A stretch of DNA of 64,000 nt from contig JAVIAB010000160.1 in the NCBI GenBank assembly GCA_032433765.1, positions 12,693,969 to 12,757,968 of the forward strand, given 5' to 3'. The DNA is from Megaustenia siamemsis (taxonomy: Eukaryota; Mollusca; Gastropoda; Stylommatophora; Ariophantidae). Position numbers and translations under genes: made by a program. Below the pieces are notes generated by a model. It was not told the origin of the DNA, did not search any database, and worked only from the letters and a program-made list of their open reading frames with translations. Position 1 is the stretch's first letter, and each line of letters starts with the position of its first letter. Below are positions 57,469-64,000 of the stretch, piece by piece.

Positions 57469-58629
57469 CAGTCGAAGCCAAGGTTGTTGAGTCACAGTTC
57501 TGCTATCGATTTCAAAGTCATGGATGAGTTGTTTATTTAAAGTCATGGAATCCCTGACAGAGTTGTAAAACCATAGTCATACATTCATTGTTAGCATTGT
57601 TGAACCAGAGTCATGGATTACATGTAGATTCATTGTCAAGGATTCAATGTCTGAGTTGTGTCATTTCTAGATCTACATCATCATATACCATCGATATCTG
57701 GTCGATCTAGAGTGTTTAGTGGAGAAAGCAGATGCATCTGCAATGAAACCTTATAGGAACAACCAGTCTGCATACACTTCGAGAAATGTTGGGACTGACG
57801 GTGGAGCGGATATAGGGATGGCCCGATTGAAATAAAACTGGTTCAATGAAGAGAAAAGAATAGGTTTCTTATTGAAACCATGGACTAGTGTTCGGATTAA
57901 CCAAAATTGTGAAATAGATTTACCCGAAGAGTATCTTACAACTTAAATAAAATAGGATCACATTTTTTTTAGGCATATCATAAGATATATCGGCCTGACC
58001 TAGACTATCTTTCAAGAGGCAGTGAAAAAAGAAGGCGTAGAGATAAGCAAAAGAGAAAACTGAATTCATGACGCCAAGGACAGAACGGGGGAAACATCTC
58101 AGTAAAACCAGAGAAAGATCTGGAAAGATTTCATCATATTGGCCCCCGAAAATCTCCCTAGGGAACTATCAGGCAGGGAGCCTAAGACAAGACACACACG
58201 GAGAGGAATCAACAAATATAAGTGAGCCCAAGCACGTTGTCTTGTATCAGAGAGCATTCCTCTCAGGTCATGCCAATATGAAACAGGTTTCGTGGAGACC
58301 GATAATGCCTGGAAAGCTCAAAGTTTTGATGCAACTGTCTACTTTGACGCACATCGATCGGGCTAGACGAAGATAGAAAATATTTTATGTTCCTCGAGGG
58401 ACGATTATGCAAGTTTGCTAAGATCCAACATTCGCAAAAAGTTCTATTTAGTTGCTATTGAGATAAAATGAAACAAAACGATGTGCATAAACATGCCAAG
58501 CCATCATGTTATTTAGCATTGATTTCTGGGAGGAATATATAGACTTGTTTCTACGTGCGTCATCGGTAATACAGAATGATCGCTGCATTGTTTTCTCCGC
58601 CTTGTTGGTCCAGCGTAGGTAGTGTGAAT
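57469..58629. other. Unassigned stretch
   Basis: 57480-57660 holds degenerate copies of 'gagtcatgga'. The open frame 58068-58376 (+, 102 residues) shows no family motif that I can identify. No other gene. Confidence 0.45.
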
Positions 58630-58810
58630 CATTACAGAGGAAGTGCTATGTTTACAGCACTCAGAAAAAAATCACAAATAATCAACAACAGAAAAAAAAA
58701 AGAAAAATATATGGTCCAAAGTAGGATCGAACCTGTACTCTTTGGCACAGAGCCTTGGCATGACAAACCAAACGCTAGAGCACACGGCCAACTCAGCTAA
58801 CTAAGATATT
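58630..58810 (-). mobile_element. SINE-4 copy 1 (tRNA-derived)
   Basis: The minus strand starts with a tRNA-like head: 'tagctgagttggccgtgtgc' (A box) and 'caggttcgatcctac' (B box), then 'tttggaccatatatttttc' and an A/T-rich body. A second copy is at 59085-59272 and a plus fragment at 62262-62375. Confidence 0.85.
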
Positions 58811-59084
58811 AGCTATCATTGGCGATGTCTTTCTTTCACGCAGGTGTACTTATAACTTTAGCAGAGGATACCGATCACAGCTCGGGAATAAATTGTGTAT
58901 CTGTATTTTCTAATAAAGACAAGTATCTCCCGGATAGGGCAGGGCTGAAAACTTGCGTTGTGGACAAACAGTTACAGAACGAAACAGCACGGATAGTAGT
59001 TTCGAGTTGTTTAGACTGGAGACAAATAATAATAAATGAATATTATTCTAGAGGGAAACTTCCGAGGCGATAGATCAGGGAATC
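58811..59084. other. Unassigned spacer
   Basis: No gene or repeat is recognised between the two SINE-4 copies. Confidence 0.45.
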
Positions 59085-59272
59085 ATTTCAGAGAAGGTAT
59101 GTTTACATCACTCGGAAAAAATGACAAATTTAATCAACAAAAGAAAATAAAAAAAGAACAATATATGGTCCGAAGCAGGATCGAACCCGTACTCCTTGGC
59201 AGAGCGCCTTGGCACGAGGAACCAAACGCTAGGGCACACGGCCAACTATGCTAACTATAAAATTAGCTATCA
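59085..59272 (-). mobile_element. SINE-4 copy 2
   Basis: Same strand and order as copy 1: head 'tagcatagttggccgtgtgc', B box 'cgggttcgatcctgc', 'ttcggaccatatattgttc' and a body with 'gagtgatgtaaacatacctt'. Flanking words 'taactataaaattagctatc' resemble 'taagatattagctatc' at copy 1, so the two may be parts of one older duplication. Confidence 0.85.
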
Positions 59273-59289
59273 CTATCACACATTTATAG

Positions 59290-59460
59290 AATTTAAAGGT
59301 AAAAGTAAAGTACGAGACTTGAACCGGCGTCTTAGCACGCGAGTTTCCACCCATATGTGCTCGGCCGCCTATCTTAGCACGCGAGTTTCCACCCATATGT
59401 GCTCGGCCGCCTATCTTAGCACGCGAGTTTCCACCCATATGTGCTCGACCGCCTATCCAT
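59290..59460 (-). mobile_element. tRNA-derived SINE head with triplicated A-box half
   Basis: On the minus strand a B-box-like 'gccggttcaagtctcg' (about 59312-59327) follows 45 bp containing 'aggcggccgagcacatatgg' and 'gtggaaactcgcgtgctaag'. This 45-bp part is repeated three times (59330-59457), so only the A-box half of the head was amplified. Confidence 0.75.
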
Positions 59461-59626
59461 AAATGTTCGGAGATTTCTGTATAGTGTCGCCTCAAACATC
59501 GAAATGATGCGAAGCAACATTCTTCACCTTCCCAGGGTAATACCCTGGTATCCATTTCTGCCTGCGGTTGGGTCGACCGTGAGGGTATTTTGTTTTTTTT
59601 CCAACCATGAATACAATTCACACTGC

Positions 59627-59715
59627 TTCCAGCGGGAATCGAACACGGGTTGTCCGAACGTCGGTAGTCCAGATCGGGTGGTTTTACCAACTCGGCTACC
59701 GAGGCCCCCGTTTTT
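59627..59715 (-). mobile_element. tRNA-like SINE head
   Basis: The minus strand reads 'gcctcggtagccgagttggt' (A box) and 'cgtgttcgattcccgc' (B box). The ends do not pair as a tRNA acceptor stem, so it is a SINE head rather than a functional tRNA. Confidence 0.7.
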
Positions 59716-59764
59716 TTTAATTTATACAATTTATTCCTTTGTTGTGACACAGCTTGCCTCATGA

Positions 59765-59935
59765 GAGGAAGGGCCACAGTTCAAAGCCCACCAGAAACGG
59801 TGGTGATTTGTCAAAAATAGGCCAAATTAATCGGTGGTTTCTTTATGACGTTAAACCCCGCCCTCACCATCTCCTGCCATAATCCCTAACAGGTGAACAG
59901 ATGAAATATCTGAGGTTATACAATGGAGAGCAGGT
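59765..59935 (+). mobile_element. SINE-2-related fragment
   Basis: 'cacagttcaaagcccacc' with 'aacggtggtgatttgtc' and 'ggtggtttctttatgacg' follows the SINE-2 order seen at 41085 and 54355, but diverges afterwards. Confidence 0.65.
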
Positions 59936-60130
59936 GGCCGAACCGATAACTGGTCATGCCCCAAAAACAAACAAACGCGGGTTCGAATCCCAGTAAGGAT
60001 AACAGTTTTTTTTTTCTTATCGGCGGTGAAATAAACACTCAGACCCGAACATCTCGCATCGACAGCTCAGGGCATGGAACTTTCTTCTCTGGTCCTCGAT
60101 GTCCTCCTGCCGACTTACCGCAGTCATGGG
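59936..60130 (+). mobile_element. tRNA-derived SINE head with SINE-3-like start of body
   Basis: 'ggccgaaccgataactggtc' (A-box-like) and 'cgggttcgaatcccag' (B box), a T run, then 'cggtgaaataaacactcag', which is similar to the beginning of the SINE-3 body ('gcgaaataaaaatcctgag'). Confidence 0.6.
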
Positions 60131-60300
60131 ACAATGCCGTAAAGAAAGTTATACAAGCTCTCTTTATATGTAGGTGTATGTATGTTCATATAGTCTAAAC
60201 TGTATTACTAGCAGACAATGCCGTAAAGAAAGTTATATAAGCTCTCTTTATATGTAGGTGTATGTATGTTCATATAGTCTAAACTGTATTACTAGCAGAC
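60131..60300. repeat. 84-bp tandem duplication
   Basis: Two almost identical copies begin 'acaatgccgtaaagaaag' at 60131 and 60215 and contain 'tatgtaggtgtatgtatg' and 'actgtattactagcag'. The next LINE-A starts right after the second copy. Confidence 0.95.
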
Positions 60301-61045
60301 AATCATAAAGATCTACAACAATTACTTAATGAAATAATAATGACAATAACAAAATATGGATTAGATATGAATATCAAAAAGACTAAAACTATGATCATAA
60401 ACAAAGATAATACTCAAAACCTACAAGTGGATATCAAAGTTTAAGTAATAGACCTGGAGACAGTTCAGAACTACAACTACCTTGGACATACTATAACCAG
60501 TGATGGAAAATATACAACTGAAATAAACAAAAGAATAGGAATGACAGAAAGTAATTTTAATGCCTTGAAAAATATACTAACATCAAAACAAATAACACCA
60601 GGGCTAAAACTAAGAATAGAAAAATGTTACATCTTCTCAATATTCCTATATGGTGTAGAAACAGGGACATTAGACCCCAAAAAAATGAACAGAAAATGTG
60701 AAATGTGGATTTATAAAAGAATTGGAAGAATCGGATGGAAAGATAAGAAAACAAACTTAGAAGTCTTCAAACAAGTAAAAACGAAAAGAGAAAAACTACT
60801 AAACACAATTGAAACACGACAAATGAGATTGTTGGGGCATGTTAAAAGACACAACGTAATCGTGGAAGGCAAAATACAAGGTAGAAGAGGCAGAGGCAGA
60901 CCAAGACTAACAGGGACGAGTAACATCAAAAGATGGACAAGTCAGGCACGCCTATGACAACCTGCACCATCAAAGCAAGAGACAGAGCGGAATAACGCTC
61001 CATGGTAGCCAACCTTTCATGTGGAGACGGCAATCAATGAATGAA
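60300..61045 (+). mobile_element. LINE-A 3' half
   Basis: 'DLQQLLNEIIMTITKYGLDM'-type start, 'NIKKTKTMIINKDN', then one break and a long frame 'MTESNFNALKNILTSKQI', 'KLRIEKCYIFSIFLYGVETG', 'RIGRIGWKDKK', 'RLLGHVKRHN' and 'GRRGRGRPRLTGTSNIKRW'. The 3' end is 'catggtagccaacc' with 'caatgaatgaatg'. The catalytic YADD region is absent (5'-truncated). Confidence 0.9.
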
Positions 61046-61717
61046 TGTATATAAATATAATTACGCACACACCTCCACACAAAGCAACATGTGTGAGGCG
61101 GGCCATAGGCACACAAGAGAATACTCCATTTCTCTCGACGCTAAAAGGCAAAAGGTGATAGAGAACAAGAAGAAGAGAACTAACCCTTAACTCACTAAAT
61201 GTATGTAAACTAAGCCGCTTCATCAAATGTCTAACAAGAAAAAGTGTTGAACCCAACAGATCCACCTGCACACGTCTGTTGTTGCAACCAGGGACTCCAC
61301 AGCACGGCTTTAGCCATGAAATAAACACTCGCAGGCCAGGAACGAAGAGATGAAGTCAGGTAAACAGATAACAGAACATAGCCAAGTAGTTGATGATCTA
61401 CTCAGTTCTAGGGCAACGGCATTTAAAGTGATAAATTGACAAACAGAAAAAATAGCGACGTTTAGATGGGCCGGCTCTTGTTTCTGAAATTTACACTTGG
61501 CCCCCATTGTTTGTTCTGCGTTGTCTTGGCAACGGTATAGATAGGGCGGTTATGATTCTCGACACGGCTGTTTGTTTTAATCTCAAAGTGATATTTTAGT
61601 TATAGCCTAGAATATTTTGCAACATTTGTGGATACAGAGGTGCTGAGCCGCCTACATTTCACTCATTCTTAAAATTGATATTTTGTGGGAGTGGTTTCAG
61701 TGTGTGCCCTACAACTT
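61046..61717. other. Unassigned stretch
   Basis: A short LINE-E-like word 'ctctcgacgctaaaaggcaa' at about 61132. No gene is recognised. Confidence 0.45.
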
Positions 61718-61972
61718 TCATCATCTTCATCGAGTGTATCCGCAACTCCGCATCGAAGGTTGGCTACCATGGAGCGCCATTCTTCTCTGTCTCTTGCTTT
61801 GATGGTGCAGGTTGTCATAGGCTGGTTTTTCCATCTTTTGATGTTACTCGTCCATGTTAGTCTTGGTCTGCCTCTGCCTCTTTTACCTTGTATTTTTCCC
61901 TCCAGGATTACTTTTAGTAGGCTGATGTGTCTTTTAACATGGCCCAAAAATGGCATTTGTCGTGTTTGAATT
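61718..61972 (-). mobile_element. LINE-A 3' fragment
   Basis: Minus strand: 'MPFLGHVKRHISLL', 'GKRGRGRPRLTWTSNIKRW', 'ATTCTIKARDREEWRSMVA'-type frame and the 3' end 'ggtagccaaccttcgatgcg' with a GATGAAGATGATG tail. Confidence 0.88.
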
Positions 61973-62149
61973 GAAACTACAATTTTAACTCAACTAATTA
62001 TAGAGTTTGAATGATGTTTTATAAGTTAAATCTTTGTAGCAACAACAACATCACCAAAGAGTGGCATGTCTGAGAGTCTCAGGGTGAAATATTGCACTTT
62101 TCATCACACAATTCTTTACATTTTAGAACACTGTTTCATATACTTTTTG

Positions 62150-62258
62150 TTGCTTCTCTTACTTTTTGTTGATTCTCTTACTTTTTGTTGCTTCTCTTAA
62201 TTTTTGTTGCTTCTCTTACTTTTTGTTGCTTCCCTTACTTTTTATTGCTTCTCTTGGC
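62150..62258. repeat. 19-bp minisatellite, about six copies
   Basis: Unit 'cttctcttactttttgttg' with small variants. Confidence 0.92.
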
Positions 62259-62261
62259 AAA

Positions 62262-62375
62262 GCGCAGTGCCATCCATAATAATCAACACGGGTTCGATCC
62301 TGCTTCGGACCATATATTGTTATTTTTTTTCTGCTGTTGTTTATTTGTCTTTTTTTTGAGTGCTTTAAAACATAT
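62262..62375 (+). mobile_element. SINE-4 fragment
   Basis: 'cacgggttcgatcctgcttc', 'ggaccatatattgttatt' and 'ttttttgagtgctttaaaac' match the reverse complement of 59110-59190. The A-box half is degenerate. Confidence 0.75.
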
Positions 62376-62389
62376 CTCTTCCTTCTATG

Positions 62390-62630
62390 ATTCGCATAAT
62401 TGTCTTCTTGCTTTGACCGCCTTCATACCATTGTCATTACTCTTCCATGGTATTCTCAACATTGTTCTGTAAAACCACAGTTCTACACACTCTAGTGATT
62501 GTCTTGTCTGTTGTTTCTTCTGCCCATGATTCATATCCATATGTTAAGATTGGCTCATAACATTTAAGAACTCTTTTTCTTGACTCTATTGTCAAAAATG
62601 GATTGCACAGAATCTTCCTCATTTTTGTTA
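62390..62630 (-). mobile_element. LINE-B fragment
   Basis: Minus strand: 'MRKILCNPFLTIESRKRVL', 'EPILTYGYESW', then a shifted 'TRVCRTVVLQNNVENTMEE' frame, corresponding to 34690-34880. Confidence 0.82.
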
Positions 62631-62694
62631 GATCTACGTTGTTTTTTCTTACATGGATTAATTTATTTAATTTGCATATTTAGTTAGTTACCAC

Positions 62695-62770
62695 TACCAT
62701 ACCTGATGAAGGCTAGTGTTGAAACGTTTGTCTTGTCTTTGTATTAGTTTAGCTACTCCCTACCATATTA
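62695..62770 (+). ncRNA. Hammerhead-ribozyme-like core (Penelope-type)
   Basis: Order CTGATGA (62703-62709), 'aggctagtgtt' weak stem II, GAAAC (62721-62725), 'gttt', GTC. The flanking words 'ttagttaccactaccata' and 'ttagctactccctaccata' lie about 65 bp apart, suggesting part of a tandem end repeat. Stem II is weakened to G-U pairs, so activity is doubtful. Confidence 0.45.
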
Positions 62771-63179
62771 CATTTATTTGACATGTTGAAACCTTGTTCA
62801 CGAGCAACGAATGAGTCAACCACGGGGAAATGGAAAACTAATTTTTGTTTTTAAAAAATGTCATTGCTCTTGGCAAAAGGTGCATGGTTTGCTGAAACAG
62901 AAAACATCATTCTAGTCAGACATTCTTCAAATTTCATGATTCTGACTTAACTTTTACTTTTATTTCATAAAGTCAGCCATTTTGTATAATTCTAGACTCA
63001 CAATTAGAAAAATGCAATAGTCCTAGCTATAATTTCTATTTAAACTCTGTGGTACTATAGTTATTTTTTCTTAATTGTATAATTCTACCATCAATTTCTA
63101 ACTCAATAATACTGCGAATATTCTTTTCTCGCTTTACTTGACAAATCTTTTTTTTTTCACCCATAATTTTAGCTTTCAT
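62771..63179. other. Unassigned A/T-rich stretch
   Basis: No gene or element is recognised. Confidence 0.45.
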
Positions 63180-63700
63180 CATCATCAAGTACCGGGCCTA
63201 CTGGCGTAGGTGATCTTGTCTCTCCACAACTTTCGATCTCGGCAGCTATTTATCATTTCTGTTGTGTTGACCTTCTGCCAAGCTATTCTCTTAAGCTGTC
63301 TGTTATTTTTTATCTTTGCTTCCCTCTATCTGTCCGTCCCTCAATTTTTCCAGTTATTCTCTTCTCATTACATGGCCAAAAAATGATGATTATCTCTTCC
63401 TAATATTGGAAATTAGCTCTCTTTTTGCCTTCACCTCTCTCAGAACATCTTAATTACTCTTCTTAGCTGTCCATGGTACTTTCAACATTCTTCTGTAAAA
63501 CCACATTTATACAGACTCCAGTGATTTTCTTGTCTGTTGTTCTATTGTCCATAATTCGCATCCATATGTTAAGACTGGCTCTACATAACATTTAAGAACT
63601 CTCTTTCTTGTTTCTATTGTCAAAAATTGATTGCATAGTATCTTCCTCATTTTCTGTAAAGCTGCTTTTGCCTGAGCCATTCTGCATCTCACCTCTTTTC
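63180..63700 (-). mobile_element. LINE-B fragment
   Basis: The minus strand covers 'MRCRMAQAKAALQKMRKILC', 'EPVLTYGCELWTIEQQTRK', the 'VEMWFYRRML'-type region and the 3' end 'acgccagtaggcccggtact' with a TGATGATGA tail. It is colinear with 34378-34920. Confidence 0.88.
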
Positions 63701-63709
63701 TAGCTTTAC

Positions 63710-64000
63710 TTTTTTCACAAAATATTTCTAGCCGGCCTATATTAATTTATAATTCTAGCTCTGTACTTTCATAAAATATTTCTAGCCGGCCTATATTAAT
63801 TTATAATTCTAGCTCTTATATTTGTAGCCGGCCTATATTAATTTATAATTCTAGCTCCGTGCATTCATAAAATATTTGTAGCCGGCCTATAGTAATTTAT
63901 AATTCTAGCTCTGTACTTTCATAAAATATTTGTAGCCGGCCTATATTAATTTATAATTCTAGCTCTGTACTTTCATAAAATATTTGTAGCCGGCCTATAT
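63710..64000. repeat. 54-bp minisatellite, at least five copies, cut by window end
   Basis: Unit 'ctagctctgtactttcataa' + 'aatatttgtagccggcctat' + 'attaatttataatt'. One copy (about 63805) lacks 'actttcataaaa'. The array continues past 64000. Confidence 0.94.

Noticed and set aside
58068..58376. 102-codon open frame as a possible gene
   Set aside because: No family resemblance, no splice or promoter support, and a length expected by chance in 64 kb.

Overview
This is a eukaryotic, animal window made almost entirely of repeats, with one recognisable conserved gene fragment. It has no bacterial operons, no CRISPR array and no rRNA or intact tRNA gene. The conserved piece is an exon at about 28655-29575 (+). 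It encodes the T1 tetramerisation domain of a Shab/Kv2 voltage-gated potassium channel, flanked by good splice signals but broken by one missing base near 29279/29280. A bilaterian, probably a lophotrochozoan and perhaps a mollusc, is suggested by the Kv2 exon together with the LINE and tRNA-derived SINE types. That placement is inference, not read directly from the sequence.

Layout. 1-9200: three large tandem-repeat fields (a 35/36-bp family, a 3.3-kb ACT-type trinucleotide field, and a mixed 40/18/27-bp field sharing one core). 9200-21000: LINE-A and LINE-B fragments, CA/TA-rich microsatellites, a 24-bp array, a 2-kb 37-bp array, and a SINE nested in a SINE. 21000-27500: six or more minisatellites (43, 65, 42, about 42, 22/27 and 34 bp) around a LINE-E fragment. 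27500-34400: the Kv2 exon set between LINE fragments of both orientations. 34400-46000: LINE-B, C, D and E fragments, a 35/37-bp array, 27-, 33- and 29-bp arrays, and a GT/GC tract. 46000-49450: a long LINE-D copy with an inverted 5' part, then an RNase H-bearing LINE remnant split by a SINE. 49450-64000: a 2.3-kb 37-bp array, 26/41-bp and 46-bp arrays (the latter split by a LINE-B insertion), several tRNA-derived SINEs, more LINE-A/B, and a 54-bp array running off the end.

By my hand tally tandem arrays make up roughly a third or more of the window. Nearly all long open frames are translations of these arrays, open because no unit contains a stop, and I do not treat them as genes. No Kv2 transmembrane exon is visible after 29575, so the intron at the T1/S1 boundary, if the gene is intact, extends more than 34 kb to the window end.

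The most instructive features are ones of mechanism. Several insertions carry readable target-site duplications. Two LINE copies have 5' inversions of twin-priming type. Several tandem arrays are visibly built from LINE or SINE sequence. Hammerhead-ribozyme-like cores of the kind found in Penelope-like elements occur at four places. I found no convincing new multi-gene system.
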